From assembly GCF_029194005.1 (NCBI RefSeq), contig NZ_JARFVA010000002.1, forward strand, positions 186,001-250,000: DNA of 64,000 bases. The letters are read 5' to 3'. The notes under the pieces were generated by a model that saw only the letters and a list, made by a program, of their open reading frames with translations, had not been told where the DNA came from and searched no databases. The position numbers and the translations under genes were made by a program. Source of the DNA: Flagellimonas okinawensis (GTDB taxonomy: Bacteria > Bacteroidota > Bacteroidia > Flavobacteriales > Flavobacteriaceae). Positions 30,068 through 40,137 of this stretch are shown here, one piece after another. The first letter of the stretch is position 1, and every line of letters begins with the position of its first letter.

Positions 30068-31030
30068 TTATGCGCCAACCACGGTTTTATAAAAAGCAAC
30101 AACAAAAATCATGGAGAAAATAAAGACGACAACCATAAAAACAACATTTAGGAATCGGGTAAATTCTTGGGACTCCAAATTTTCGGTAATTCGAGATATA
30201 GAGGTGTCGTTTGGCAAATACATAATCTCTACCTGATCAGATTCCGAAATGGAATCTGTTGCATCTTTTTCAACAATTTTTTTGTCGGAACCTTCAATTT
30301 TTTTGCCCCAGTGGTTTTTAAAAATATAAGAGAGCTGTTGTACCATATTGTTTTTGGTAAGTGTGCCCATGTTTTTTTGAGCAGTAACCGTGGCGGTGGC
30401 ACCAATTCCATAGTATAGTAGGTTCCAGTTTTGTGACAATGTTTTCCCATTTACCAGAACACCAATTTTTTGGAGCAATAGGAACAAAAGTAGAGAAACA
30501 CCTATAAAAATCAGGCCTATTTCCCAGGTATGCGAGTTTTTAAAAACCGCCTCATATTTTCGATGGTTGTAGATAACCATTTCAAACACTTCTCCCATAA
30601 AAATATAACAGCACATGGCATAAACTACTAGCTTTATGGTACAGATAATCACCAGAGCAAAAGAAAACCTGCACATTTGTTGGGACAAAAAAACAGGGTC
30701 TTTGGGCTTTCTGGCAATGTTTAATCCTATTGGAATTGTTTTGTCGGGCTCAAACCTTTTTAAATGTGGTTTGCTGTCCCACACCCGGATTTTTCGATGG
30801 ATGTGATAGCCAGAAAAGTTTTCAAAAAGAACCAATAGCTCCAATAACGGTTTTTTTCCTTTTTTAATGGTGTTTACTGAAATTATCGAGGCTTCTTTGG
30901 TAGTAATCGATCCACTTTTTCTGTTTTTTAAAATACAGAAGGATCTGGAAAAACAATTATACATTAAGTTATATAGCCAGAATAGTAATATAAACCCGAC
31001 TAAAGCCAGGGTTATAATCGTGTAGGTCAT
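30068..31030 (-). CDS. Uncharacterised multi-pass membrane protein
   Basis: Function not recognised. From the ATG at 31030 (a TTG two codons upstream is less likely) it has 320 residues with four hydrophobic segments: about 4-26, 125-150 with a Cys-rich stretch VYAMCCYIFMG, 170-190, and a C-terminal one near 295-315. Two soluble loops lie between them; the larger (about 30-110) carries YHIHRKIRVWDSKP. It stands alone between the methylase and the S41 protease gene, both on the same strand but with gaps of 40 and 107 nt. Confidence 0.6.
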   Translation of the reverse strand: MTYTIITLALVGFILLFWLYNLMYNCFSRSFCILKNRKSGSITTKEASIISVNTIKKGKKPLLELLVLFENFSGYHIHRKIRVWDSKPHLKRFEPDKTIPIGLNIARKPKDPVFLSQQMCRFSFALVIICTIKLVVYAMCCYIFMGEVFEMVIYNHRKYEAVFKNSHTWEIGLIFIGVSLLLFLLLQKIGVLVNGKTLSQNWNLLYYGIGATATVTAQKNMGTLTKNNMVQQLSYIFKNHWGKKIEGSDKKIVEKDATDSISESDQVEIMYLPNDTSISRITENLESQEFTRFLNVVFMVVVFIFSMIFVVAFYKTVVGA

Positions 31031-31137
31031 TTGCAAGAATTTACCTCAAGGTAATCGTTGCGGGATTATATTTTTTCCAAAATTTGACGGTTACAGGCTA
31101 TGAATTGATGAAAGCCCTTTATGGATTGTTCTTTAAC

Positions 31138-32763
31138 CTATTTTAGAATATTTGAATACTTGCTTTTGTCGGCCAGCAGTTCTTTTGCGGTAAGAATGGC
31201 ATCATCATGGCTCAAATAATATTTATAAAGGCCATCGCGATAAAAGTACCGGGTCAATATCTCATCTTCCAGGTTCTTCTGAATTTCGTCCTTGAAAGTA
31301 TCCAGCGCAGTTATTTTTCCTCGGTTTACGGCCAACAGAAGATCCTTGTACTTTTCTTGGACCTCCGAACCTAGCAAGGTATCATCTCCGTTGATGGTTT
31401 CTTCCAACACCTTTTCGGTATTGGTCTGATAGGAAAAGTTTTGTTCGGCTGCATAACTTTTAAAAGATTGATAATCAGCATCTGAAAAATAGAAATCATC
31501 TACCGAATCAAAATTGTGGGCGTAGTAATAATCCGTGGCAAAATCAAAAACAATATTGTTTGCTTCGAGGGCATCTATCAGAGAATTTGTTTTCAAGGAT
31601 TCTATGGTGATATCTGGCATTACGCCTCCTCCATCCCAAACCTTGCGGCCATTTCTGGTAGTAAATTCATTAAAATTAGTGTTACGAACAGCATTTCCTT
31701 CCTTATCGCGGTTCCAATAATCCAAAGATTGGATACATCTTCCAGAAGGGGTGTAGTATCTCGAAATGGTAACTTTTAATTGTGTGCCATAAGTTAACTT
31801 TAATGGACGCTGTACCAAACCCTTTCCAAAGCTTCTGGCACCTACTATCACGGCACGGTCTAAATCTTGTAGTCCGCCCGATACTATTTCGCTCGCAGAA
31901 GCACTTTTTCCATTGACCAAAACAACCAAAGGAATCTCCAGGTCTTCAGGTTTATTTCGGGTTTTATATTCTTGATTGAATTTTTTGACCTTGGATTTGG
32001 TGGTAACGATCAACTCTCCTTTGGGTACAAATAGGTTGGTCACGTTTATGGCTTCCGATAACAGTCCACCCGGATTACCCCTAAGATCTAGAATCAATCT
32101 TTCGGCTCCTTGGCCCTTAAGGTCCTGCAAGGCCAATTGCGTTTGCTTGGAAGCTTTCCTATTGAAACGGGACAATACAATATACCCGGTTTTCTCATCG
32201 ATCATGTCGTAGAAGGGAACAGCATCGACCTCTACGCCTTCTCGGGTAATGGTTGCCGTTTTAGTCTCGCCCTGTCTGAGAAAGGTCACTTGCACGTTAG
32301 AGTTGTTGGCCCCTTTTAAAAGTTCTCCAGCATTATCGTCGAAATCGGCCACGAGTGTCTCACCGATTTTTATAATCTCATCTCCGGCCTTCAGGCCCGC
32401 TTTATCGGCGGCATATCCTTGGTAGGGCTCCACCACCACTAATTTATTTTCGTAAGAGCGAACAAGGGCGCCGATTCCCGAATATTCGCCCGAATTATTT
32501 ATTTTGAAGGATTCAACATCCTGCTCGTTCAAAAACTGTGTGTAAGGGTCGAGCTCATCCAACATATTTTTTATGGCCGAATCCATCAACTCCGCAGGAT
32601 TGGTCTCGTCCACATAATTCATGTTGAGCTCTTTGAACAATGTGGTAAATATTTCTATCTGTTTGGCAATTTCAAAAAAGTCGCTTTTAAAACTACTGGC
32701 GCCTACCAAAACAACAAGGGCCAGAACGGGAATCAAAACCTGTTTTTTAATCAATCTCTTCAT
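31138..32763 (-). CDS. S41-family C-terminal processing peptidase
   Basis: Tail-specific/carboxy-terminal processing serine protease, 541 residues, exported or membrane-anchored through an N-terminal hydrophobic segment (QVLIPVLALVVLVGA). A PDZ domain covers about 90-175 (YSGIGALV, GLKAGDEIIKIGE). The peptidase core follows, with the catalytic Ser in NGKSASASEIVSGGL near 290 and the Lys in GARSFGKGLVQ near 318, a Ser-Lys dyad. RGNPGG and YYTPSGRCIQ are family hallmarks. It begins 17 nt inside the end of rnpA, so the two are probably co-expressed. Its substrate is unknown. Confidence 0.92.
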   Translation of the reverse strand: MKRLIKKQVLIPVLALVVLVGASSFKSDFFEIAKQIEIFTTLFKELNMNYVDETNPAELMDSAIKNMLDELDPYTQFLNEQDVESFKINNSGEYSGIGALVRSYENKLVVVEPYQGYAADKAGLKAGDEIIKIGETLVADFDDNAGELLKGANNSNVQVTFLRQGETKTATITREGVEVDAVPFYDMIDEKTGYIVLSRFNRKASKQTQLALQDLKGQGAERLILDLRGNPGGLLSEAINVTNLFVPKGELIVTTKSKVKKFNQEYKTRNKPEDLEIPLVVLVNGKSASASEIVSGGLQDLDRAVIVGARSFGKGLVQRPLKLTYGTQLKVTISRYYTPSGRCIQSLDYWNRDKEGNAVRNTNFNEFTTRNGRKVWDGGGVMPDITIESLKTNSLIDALEANNIVFDFATDYYYAHNFDSVDDFYFSDADYQSFKSYAAEQNFSYQTNTEKVLEETINGDDTLLGSEVQEKYKDLLLAVNRGKITALDTFKDEIQKNLEDEILTRYFYRDGLYKYYLSHDDAILTAKELLADKSKYSNILK

Positions 32764-33190
32764 TGGATTCTTTATTTATAAAGGCATGTAACAGCTTTTT
32801 CATCGCTGTATCCACTTCATTAAAACTTGGTGACCTCTTGCCAAGGTATAAAAATATGAACGCAAAATTTCCCTCAATGTTGTTAAAAATGAGAGGCTTG
32901 TTAAGTCGGTATGCCTCTCTTAAAAGACGTTTTATACGGTTACGGTCTATAGCGGTTTTAAATCTTTTTTTTGGGGCTACCACGGCAACTTTAATGGAAG
33001 CTCCATCTTTAAAATTGGCAGGGAGGTAAATTAGCTTAACGGGAAACTCCTTCAGGTTTTTTCCTTCGGCAAACAGGTTTTCGAACAACTTTTTATTGGT
33101 AAGCTTTTCTTTTTTGGGAAAGGAAAGGTCCCCTTGAAAAGACTTCAGGGGTGTTTCTATATTTTTTGAACCGGTATTTTCTTCTGACAT
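32747..33190 (-). CDS. rnpA: Ribonuclease P protein component
   Basis: Protein subunit of RNase P, which trims tRNA 5' leaders. 147 residues, longer than the usual ~120 owing to an N-terminal extension (about 1-25). The signature RNR motif appears as RFKTAIDRNRIKRLLREAYR, and upstream FPVKLIYLPANFKDGASIKVAVVAPKK matches the RnpA beta-sheet region. In many bacteria rnpA follows rpmH near the origin. Here no L34 gene precedes it: the 107 nt upstream hold only the terminator of the preceding peptidase gene. It overlaps the downstream S41 protease gene. Confidence 0.93.
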   Translation of the reverse strand: MSEENTGSKNIETPLKSFQGDLSFPKKEKLTNKKLFENLFAEGKNLKEFPVKLIYLPANFKDGASIKVAVVAPKKRFKTAIDRNRIKRLLREAYRLNKPLIFNNIEGNFAFIFLYLGKRSPSFNEVDTAMKKLLHAFINKESNEEID

Positions 33191-33242
33191 GTTGCAGACA
33201 ATTCCTTTGAAAGAGTAAATTACTTAAATAAATCTTAGATAA

Positions 33243-33273
33243 AATAAAAAGGGCGGCACAAACGGCCACCCTT
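33243..33273 (-). terminator. Intrinsic terminator of the M1 peptidase gene
   Basis: On the minus strand AAGGGTGGC, a 7-nt loop and GCCGCCCTT (9 bp with one wobble) are followed by TTTATTTTAT. It lies 25 nt after the M1 peptidase stop. Confidence 0.85.
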
Positions 33274-33297
33274 GCTTTTTATTAGAAAAAACAGTGG

Positions 33298-35151
33298 TTA
33301 CTCCTCTGCTTGGTAAACGTTGTTTTCACCATTTACATCAGCCATCAATTGAGAAGGGTCGATCATAATGGCCTGTACATTGTCCAAAGGCATGTCCAGG
33401 GTAAACTCGTAAGTTGGGTAAGCCCAGGGCCAATCCTCCAAAACGGTGCGCTCTAAATTTGGATAAGGATTGTCTTTTTCCCCGTACATCATTCGTAATG
33501 GAACATAATATGTTTTTTGTGTTCCGTCTTTGCCCACGACCAAAATATCCAATGGCATTGGCATTTCGCCGATACGCTCCATGGTTACTTTGGTGCCTTC
33601 ACCGTTGGCCTCTACACTTTTAATTCCATAATCAATGGTGTTGGTGGTTTGTGTCCAATCGGTCAAGTACCAATTCAACTCCATCCCGGACACTTTTTCT
33701 GCAGTTCTTTTAATATCGTTTGGCACAGGGTGCTTAAACTTGAAGTCCTCAAAATATTTTTGAATGGTCTCCATTAATTTGTCCTGACCGATAATATAAC
33801 CTAGTTGGGACAAGAAAATTGACCCTTTGCTATAGGCGGAAACCCCGTAGGCAAAATTGGTAGGATACCTGTCCGCATGGGTAGATTGAGGCATTTCCAA
33901 ACCTGAATTCACCAAAGCATAGTATCCTCGGTAAGATCCCTCAAAAGGGTTTTGCTTATTTTGTTCCATAATCTGGTTCATGCACAAGCTGCTGATAAAC
34001 GAGGTGAATCCTTCGTCCATCCACTCATGTTCGGACTCGTTGGTGGCGAGTACGTGTTGGAACCAAGAGTGTGCCATTTCATGAACCATTACACCGACCA
34101 AACTTCCAAATTGGCGCTCTCCTGTGATCAAGGTGCTCATGGCATATTCCATGCCGCCATCACCCCCTTGTACCACGGAGTATTGCTCATAAGGATATTT
34201 GCCAACATTGTTGCTGAAAAAAGCCATGGCCTCTGCTGTTTTGGGCTGAAGATTTTTCCAGTTTTCATTGAATTCTGGATTGTCTTTATAGAAAAAGTGA
34301 AGCGTTGGCCCATCTTCCATTTCATAGGTGTCGTGGATATATTCCGGATCTGCCGCCCACATAAAATCGTGGACATTGGGGGCTTTAAAGTGCCATGTTA
34401 AAGTTTTTCCCTTGGTCTTGACCTTTGTTCCGGGCGTTTCGTAACCATGACCAATTTCTTGTGGGTTTTGAAGGTATCCGGAGCCTCCTACGGTATAATC
34501 TTTGTCCAAGGTGATCTTTACATCAAAATCGCCCCAAACCCCGTGAAATTCACGAGCGATATATGGGTTGGGATGCCATCCCTCGAAATCATATTCCGAA
34601 AGTTTTGGGTACCACTGACTCATGGAAAGGGCGACACCTTCGCTGCTATTTCTTCCAGACCGCCTGATCTGTAAGGGAACCTGACCTTCAAAAGTCATTT
34701 CGAGCGTAGTTTTACCTCCTGCTGGAATTGGCTTGGCCAAGTCTACTACCAAAATGGTTCCCTCCTCCTTAAATGTTACGGATTGACCATCTTGGGTAAG
34801 GGATTTGGCATGCAAATAACCCATTTCACTTTCTGAAAGGGATGCAATCCTACTTTTCCCATCTTGCATCATCCTTTTGTCGGGATCTTTAATGTTCTGC
34901 AGTCTAATGTCCATTTCACTTCCCGGCTGAAATGCATTGTAGTACAAGTGATAAAAAACGCGGTCCAATTGATCGGGTGAATTATTGGTGTAGACCAATT
35001 TTTGAGTACCCTGATATTGGTAAGTTTTTACATCCATTTCTACATCCATGGAATAGTCCACATGCTGTTGCCAGTCACCGGATGTTTGCGCACTTAATAA
35101 AAGTCCTGCCCCAAAAAAGGCGGTAAAAAGGAGTGATTTTAAATACTTCAT
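33298..35151 (-). CDS. M1-family zinc metallopeptidase
   Basis: Exported aminopeptidase-like enzyme, 617 residues with a signal peptide (MKYLKSLLFTAFFGAGLLLSAQ). The gluzincin site HEMAHSWFQH near residue 357, with the third ligand Glu about 20 residues on in HEWMDEGF, is complete. The substrate-binding GxMEN-type motif appears as GGMEYAM near 335, with Tyr replacing Asn. The N-terminal half is the beta-sandwich typical of M1 enzymes. It lacks the large C-terminal helical domain of PepN. Probably degrades peptides in the periplasm or at the surface. It is 3 nt downstream of the subtilase gene, so the two are likely one transcript. Confidence 0.9.
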   Translation of the reverse strand: MKYLKSLLFTAFFGAGLLLSAQTSGDWQQHVDYSMDVEMDVKTYQYQGTQKLVYTNNSPDQLDRVFYHLYYNAFQPGSEMDIRLQNIKDPDKRMMQDGKSRIASLSESEMGYLHAKSLTQDGQSVTFKEEGTILVVDLAKPIPAGGKTTLEMTFEGQVPLQIRRSGRNSSEGVALSMSQWYPKLSEYDFEGWHPNPYIAREFHGVWGDFDVKITLDKDYTVGGSGYLQNPQEIGHGYETPGTKVKTKGKTLTWHFKAPNVHDFMWAADPEYIHDTYEMEDGPTLHFFYKDNPEFNENWKNLQPKTAEAMAFFSNNVGKYPYEQYSVVQGGDGGMEYAMSTLITGERQFGSLVGVMVHEMAHSWFQHVLATNESEHEWMDEGFTSFISSLCMNQIMEQNKQNPFEGSYRGYYALVNSGLEMPQSTHADRYPTNFAYGVSAYSKGSIFLSQLGYIIGQDKLMETIQKYFEDFKFKHPVPNDIKRTAEKVSGMELNWYLTDWTQTTNTIDYGIKSVEANGEGTKVTMERIGEMPMPLDILVVGKDGTQKTYYVPLRMMYGEKDNPYPNLERTVLEDWPWAYPTYEFTLDMPLDNVQAIMIDPSQLMADVNGENNVYQAEE

Positions 35152-35154
35152 ATA

Positions 35155-36804
35155 CTATTTTGAGTTACTTTCAAGGGTCATTTTCCCATTTGCAATATTA
35201 TCCGCTAAAATTAAGGCATTGTATGCATTGACAATTTTACCGGACTTGGAAATTTTATCGAAGGTGGTGGATTTTGTTTGGTCTCCAGCCACAATAACCG
35301 ACCTATTTGTTCTAAGACCGGATTGCATGATGATGTTTTTTACCTGGGATGCCGATAAATTTGGATAGTGAGATCGTACAAGAGCTGCCACACCGGCCAC
35401 AGCAGGAGCGGCCATGGAGGTCCCCCCTTGAAATTCATATTCGCTATTTGGCATTGTGGAATAGATTTCGGCTCCCGGAGCGAATACATCAACACGTTGG
35501 CTTCCATAATTTGAAAAAGTGGCGACCATCTCCGAGCCATAGCTACTGGCCAAGGCACCGACGGTTAACATATTATCCACAAATTCTCGATCGCTTTCCA
35601 TGTCGTCGTTCGGATAATTCCGGTTTTCGGGCACCTCCAAATCTTCACCATCGTTCCCTGCTGCGTGAACAATCAAAACATCTTTGGACGCAGCATATTT
35701 TATGGCATCGTATACCCATTCTGCCTTGGGTGAAAACGCTTTTCCGAAACTACAATTGATTATGGACGCACCGTTGTCAACTGCATAACGAATCCCCAGT
35801 GCAATATCCTTATCGTATTCATCACCATTGGGAACGGCTCTTATGCTCATAATTTCCACATTGTTCGCGACACCGTTCATTCCAATGCCATTGTTGCGTT
35901 GGGCGGCAATAATTCCCGCTACGTGCGTTCCGTGGCTTTCTGATTCCACGATGTTTTTTGGATTGCCGTTTCCATAGGGGACATCGGCAATATCATATGG
36001 GTCATCGCCCACAGGACTTCTCCCGTTAAAATCTTTGTTGAGGTTATAATTGGCCTGTTCCGTAAAATATTCGATCCCTTCTTCCAGTTCTTCCAAAACC
36101 TCTGGAATACTGTCCCCATAGGTGAACATTTGGGTCAAAACAGCAATGCTTTGTTCCATCTGGGCAGTTTTTGGCTCAATAGAAAGCAGGTCCTTTTTGG
36201 TATAGGATTCTTTGCCCAATTCACTTTTGACCAATGCATCGGCACCTTTTACAACCTGAAAAATTTGCTCGTATTGTTGTTTGTTCTGTACAGCTTCTGG
36301 ATATTCTTTATCAAGCAAAAGCCTTGCTTCGGCCCTTTCGGAGGCATCACCGATGTTTAAGCGAAGCATTCTTACGTATTCCAATTGCTCGTTATAGGAT
36401 TCTCCCAAGAAATTATATCCGTGTATATCGTCCACATAACCATTTCCATCATCATCTTTCCCATTGTTCGGTATTTCATCGGAATTGGTCCACAGTACGC
36501 CTTTCAGGTCCTCGTGTTCAAGATCCATTCCAGAATCCAAAACGGCCACCACGACGGTTTTACCTTTCTTGTTTTTAATGATTTCGTTATAGGCCTTGTC
36601 CACGCTCATACCCGGAATGGTATCGGTAACAAGGTCTAAATGACCCCAATGCTTTTTTTCCGATTCGGTAAGTTCGGCCACTTTTAAGGGGACCGCATCA
36701 ATGTTTTCAACAGGTGTGGAAACCAAAGCCGTAGACCCACAGCCAGCTAATAAAACAGCCGCCGTTACCGAGAGGAATGATAGTTTGTTATATGTGCGAT
36801 TCAT
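35155..36804 (-). CDS. S8-family (subtilisin-like) lipoprotein peptidase
   Basis: 549 residues with a lipoprotein signal peptide (LLAGCGST, lipobox Cys near residue 22). The catalytic triad is complete: Asp near 88 in VAVLDSGMD, His near 291 in SHGTHVAGIIAA, and Ser near 463 in GGTSMAAPAVAG; the oxyanion Asn lies in VHAAGND. A long insertion of about 140 residues, largely helical and charged, separates Asp and His. This is common in Bacteroidota subtilases but not in subtilisin itself. It lies directly upstream of the M1 peptidase, suggesting a joint role in extracytoplasmic peptide breakdown (inference). Confidence 0.9.
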   Translation of the reverse strand: MNRTYNKLSFLSVTAAVLLAGCGSTALVSTPVENIDAVPLKVAELTESEKKHWGHLDLVTDTIPGMSVDKAYNEIIKNKKGKTVVVAVLDSGMDLEHEDLKGVLWTNSDEIPNNGKDDDGNGYVDDIHGYNFLGESYNEQLEYVRMLRLNIGDASERAEARLLLDKEYPEAVQNKQQYEQIFQVVKGADALVKSELGKESYTKKDLLSIEPKTAQMEQSIAVLTQMFTYGDSIPEVLEELEEGIEYFTEQANYNLNKDFNGRSPVGDDPYDIADVPYGNGNPKNIVESESHGTHVAGIIAAQRNNGIGMNGVANNVEIMSIRAVPNGDEYDKDIALGIRYAVDNGASIINCSFGKAFSPKAEWVYDAIKYAASKDVLIVHAAGNDGEDLEVPENRNYPNDDMESDREFVDNMLTVGALASSYGSEMVATFSNYGSQRVDVFAPGAEIYSTMPNSEYEFQGGTSMAAPAVAGVAALVRSHYPNLSASQVKNIIMQSGLRTNRSVIVAGDQTKSTTFDKISKSGKIVNAYNALILADNIANGKMTLESNSK

Positions 36805-36830
36805 AAATTTAGTTTGTATTGAGTGAGGGT

Positions 36831-37697
36831 TTATTTCGAATTAAATAGCTCATTATAGGTAAAAACCTGGTCTAAACGCGCACCTTTTTCTGTGCGTTTC
36901 AGTGAGCAGATTTGATTATGCGCATCATGTTCGAACAACAGTAACCAATCGTTTTCGGCGGCCTTGTTCAAAAATGATTCTTTTTCTTTTAAGGTCAGCA
37001 ATGGACGGGTATCATAGCCCATTACGTAGGGTAGGGGTATATGGCCGACAGTTGGAATTAAGTCGGCTACGAATACCAAGGTCTTGCCTTTATATTTTAA
37101 GTGGGGAAGCATTTGTTTATCGGTATGCCCATCAACAAAATGAATACCAAAACCGAGCTCGGAATTTTCTAAAAACGACGATTCTTTCCTGTCCACAAAA
37201 TAAAGCTGTCCACTTTCCTGCATGGGCAAAAGGTTTTCTTTTAGAAAAGAGGCTTTTTCCCTGGCATTGGGATTCGTGGCCCATTCCCAATGGTCCTTGT
37301 TTGTCCAGAACTTGGCATTTTTAAAAGCGGGCTCGTAACCTGTACGGTCCTTGTTCCATTGAATACCGCCCCCGCAATGGTCAAAGTGCAAGTGGGTCAG
37401 AAACACATCTGTAATATCATCTTTATGAAAACCAGCTTGTTTTAACGACTTTTCCAAAGTATGGTCTCCCCAGAGATAATAGTATGAAAAGAATTTATCC
37501 GATTGTTTGTTGCCCAGACCATTGTCTACCAATATTAGCCTGTCGCCATCTTCGATCAACAGGCAGCGGGCCGCCAAGTCGATCATATTATTGTTGTCTG
37601 CGGGGTTGGTTCTGTTCCAAATGGATTTGGGAACCACTCCGAACATGGCACCACCGTCCAACTTAAAATTTCCGGTCTCTATGGGATAAATTGTCAT
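36831..37697 (-). CDS. Metallo-beta-lactamase-fold hydrolase
   Basis: 288 residues from the ATG at 37697 (MTIYPIETGNFKLDGG); the frame is open 28 codons further but only from a TTG. The zinc-binding motif HxHxDH is present as THLHFDHCGGG near residues 100-107, with later ligands in FVDGHTDKQMLPH, VFVADLIPTVGHI and FEHDAHNQ. GGAMFGVVPKSIW and the ligand spacing resemble quorum-quenching lactonase-like and other MBL hydrolases; the substrate is not predictable. No signal peptide from this start. Confidence 0.88.
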   Translation of the reverse strand: MTIYPIETGNFKLDGGAMFGVVPKSIWNRTNPADNNNMIDLAARCLLIEDGDRLILVDNGLGNKQSDKFFSYYYLWGDHTLEKSLKQAGFHKDDITDVFLTHLHFDHCGGGIQWNKDRTGYEPAFKNAKFWTNKDHWEWATNPNAREKASFLKENLLPMQESGQLYFVDRKESSFLENSELGFGIHFVDGHTDKQMLPHLKYKGKTLVFVADLIPTVGHIPLPYVMGYDTRPLLTLKEKESFLNKAAENDWLLLFEHDAHNQICSLKRTEKGARLDQVFTYNELFNSK

Positions 37698-37907
37698 TCT
37701 GAAAGTAAAATGGGATGCAAAATAAGAAAAGCACCGTCCAAATAGCGAAAAAATAAGGATATATTGGCCGTATTTTAACAAAAAGGGGGTGAGTGCCTTT
37801 AAATAGGGTTAAGATTGTATGGTAGAGGGCTTTTTAAACTTGTCGCCAGCCCTTTCCGACAATGATAATCTAAAAGAAAAACAGTAAATTTCCACAAAAC
37901 TTAGACC

Positions 37908-39755
37908 ATGCTCGAACTTGCGGGAATCATAATTCTTGGCATTATTGCACAATGGGTGGCTTGGAGATTTAAACTGCCGGCCATTTTGCCATTGATATTG
38001 ATAGGGTTGTTGGTGGGCCCCATAGCCACATTATATACAGAAGATGGATCAAAGCTAATAGAGCCCATCTGGAACGGTGAAAAAGGATTGTTTCCGGGTG
38101 AAGGGCTATATTATTTTGTCTCGTTGGCCATTAGTGTAATCCTGTTTGAAGGTGGACTTACGCTTAAAAGAGCAGAAATATCCAATGTGGGCCCGGTAAT
38201 CACAAAATTGATTACCATTGGAACCATTGTCACCTTTTTTGGTGCAGGGGTGGCAGCCCATTATATTTTTGGACTTTCATGGCAAATTTCTTTCCTGTTC
38301 TCAGGATTGATCATTGTTACAGGCCCAACCGTGATTACGCCGATCTTAAGAAATATTCCCCTTAAAAAGGATGTTTCCGCAGTATTAAAATGGGAAGGCA
38401 TTCTAATAGACCCTATTGGTGCGTTGGTTGCTGTATTGGTCTTTGAGTTTATCAGTGTTGGGGAAGGACAGGCGTTTACCCAGACGGCCCTTGTAGAGTT
38501 CGGAAAGATCATACTTTTCGGGACCACTTTTGGTTTTACTTTCGCCCACGCCCTCGCCTTTGCCATAAAGCGGGATTTTATCCCACATTACCTGCTAAAC
38601 GTAGTCTCTTTAAGTACCGTGTTGTTGGTTTATGTGGAATCCGACCTCTTTGCCCATGAATCCGGGCTTTTGGCCGTTGTGGTAATGGGTATGGTAATGG
38701 GAAATATGAACTTGCCCAATATTAAGGAACTGCTATACTTCAAAGAATCATTGAGCGTACTCTTGATTTCGATTCTCTTTATACTATTGGCGGCCAACAT
38801 CAATATGAGCGATATGGAATTGATCTACAATTGGAACACCGTTGCTCTTTTTGCTGTGATCGTTTTCATTGTTAGGCCCTTGGGGGTGTTTCTCAGTTCC
38901 CAGGGATCCAATTTAAAATTCAACGAAAAGCTTTTTATAGGCTGGGTGGGCCCACGAGGTATCGTTGCCGCGGGTATCGCCTCGCTTTTTGGTTCCAAAT
39001 TGATGCAAAGGGGGGAAGAAGGTGCTGAGTATATCACACCCCTTGTCTTCATGATTGTTTTGGGAACGGTGCTGTTAAATGCAACAACGGCGCGTTTGTT
39101 TGCCAAGCTTGTGGGAGTGTTCTTGAAGAAGTCTGAAGGCATTTTGATTATTGGCGCCTCCAAATTGTCCAGATTGATTGGTAATTATCTGAGAAAAAAC
39201 AATAGGCACGTTGTTTTGATTGACAACAACCAGAACAATGTGGAAAAAGCCAAAAAACTAGGTCTGGAGGCCATCACGGCAAACATTTTTTCCGACTCAC
39301 TAACCGATAACATTGAATTGAACGATATGGGATACTTAATGGCACTCACCGGAAACTCCGATATCAACAAATTTGCAATTGATAAGTTCCAAAAACAGTT
39401 TGGTGAAAACGGTGCGTTTCGTTTGGTGAACACAGAGGAGGTCAATGACCCTGAAAACAATCCAAAGGAAGGACTGTTTTCCCACACGGACGATTTTATC
39501 CAACTAATGGATACCGTTCGCAAACACCCTACCATTCACGAGATTGATTTGGAGGATAAGGAGCATTACGACAAGTTGATCGATTTGACCTATAAAGACC
39601 GCGATATTGTTCCACTTTTCACTAAATCGCCAAACGGAAGTATTGAAATTATTCCGGCCAATAGCAAGGACTTTACACCAAAAGGCGAAGGGTATAAACT
39701 GGTTTATCTGGGAAAAATCCTTGAACTTGAAATGAACACCGAGTCTGACCAATAG
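37908..39755 (+). CDS. CPA1-family Na+/H+ (or K+/H+) antiporter with a C-terminal nucleotide-binding domain
   Basis: 615 residues. The first ~400 form a 12-13 helix exchanger: early PAILPLILIGLLVGP, FEGGLTL in a membrane helix, GPTVITPILRNIP, and the ion-binding EGILIDPIGAL with Asp, all typical of NhaP/CPA1 transporters. Residues about 408-500 form a TrkA-N-like (RCK) Rossmann domain (GILIIGASKLSRLIG, HVVLIDNN), suggesting gating by NAD(H) or another ligand. Likely role: cation and pH balance, sensible for a marine bacterium. It stands alone with promoter space upstream. Confidence 0.88.
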   Translation: MLELAGIIILGIIAQWVAWRFKLPAILPLILIGLLVGPIATLYTEDGSKLIEPIWNGEKGLFPGEGLYYFVSLAISVILFEGGLTLKRAEISNVGPVITKLITIGTIVTFFGAGVAAHYIFGLSWQISFLFSGLIIVTGPTVITPILRNIPLKKDVSAVLKWEGILIDPIGALVAVLVFEFISVGEGQAFTQTALVEFGKIILFGTTFGFTFAHALAFAIKRDFIPHYLLNVVSLSTVLLVYVESDLFAHESGLLAVVVMGMVMGNMNLPNIKELLYFKESLSVLLISILFILLAANINMSDMELIYNWNTVALFAVIVFIVRPLGVFLSSQGSNLKFNEKLFIGWVGPRGIVAAGIASLFGSKLMQRGEEGAEYITPLVFMIVLGTVLLNATTARLFAKLVGVFLKKSEGILIIGASKLSRLIGNYLRKNNRHVVLIDNNQNNVEKAKKLGLEAITANIFSDSLTDNIELNDMGYLMALTGNSDINKFAIDKFQKQFGENGAFRLVNTEEVNDPENNPKEGLFSHTDDFIQLMDTVRKHPTIHEIDLEDKEHYDKLIDLTYKDRDIVPLFTKSPNGSIEIIPANSKDFTPKGEGYKLVYLGKILELEMNTESDQ

Positions 39756-39882
39756 ACCATACCCAAAGTGAAGGAACCTGCTCGATTCATCAATTGATAT
39801 TGGGCATTCATCAATTCACCCCTAAATAGTAATTATAGTACAAGTATTTTGGTGATTTATTACCGAAATAATCCTTTTATAA

Positions 39883-40137
39883 ATGAGAAAACTTGTACTA
39901 ACAGGAATGGCTGCGGCTGCTTTTTTGACTGCTTGCTCCAAAGATGACGACAAAAAATGTGAATCATGTACTTCTGATCTCGGCAACAAATTTGAAATAT
40001 GTGACAATGGAAACGGAACATATGATGTTACGGCAGCAGGAGAAAAAGAAACCATTACAGAAGAAGAATTGGGGGGCCTTACACCTAAACTTGTGGTGGA
40101 GCTAGCATGTGAATCGGATATCGAACTAGAGTTTTAA
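39883..40137 (+). CDS. Small lipoprotein, function unknown
   Basis: 84 residues with a clear lipoprotein signal peptide (MRKLVLTGMAAAAFLTACSK, lipobox LTAC). The mature part is short, acidic and Cys-containing (KKCESCTSDLG, FEICDNGNGTYDVT, VELACESD); four Cys after the lipid site could form two disulfides. The pattern of a CxxC near the start and a D-N-G-N-G-T-Y-D turn is seen in small flavobacterial lipoproteins of unknown role. It has its own upstream gap of 127 nt. Confidence 0.7.
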   Translation: MRKLVLTGMAAAAFLTACSKDDDKKCESCTSDLGNKFEICDNGNGTYDVTAAGEKETITEEELGGLTPKLVVELACESDIELEF

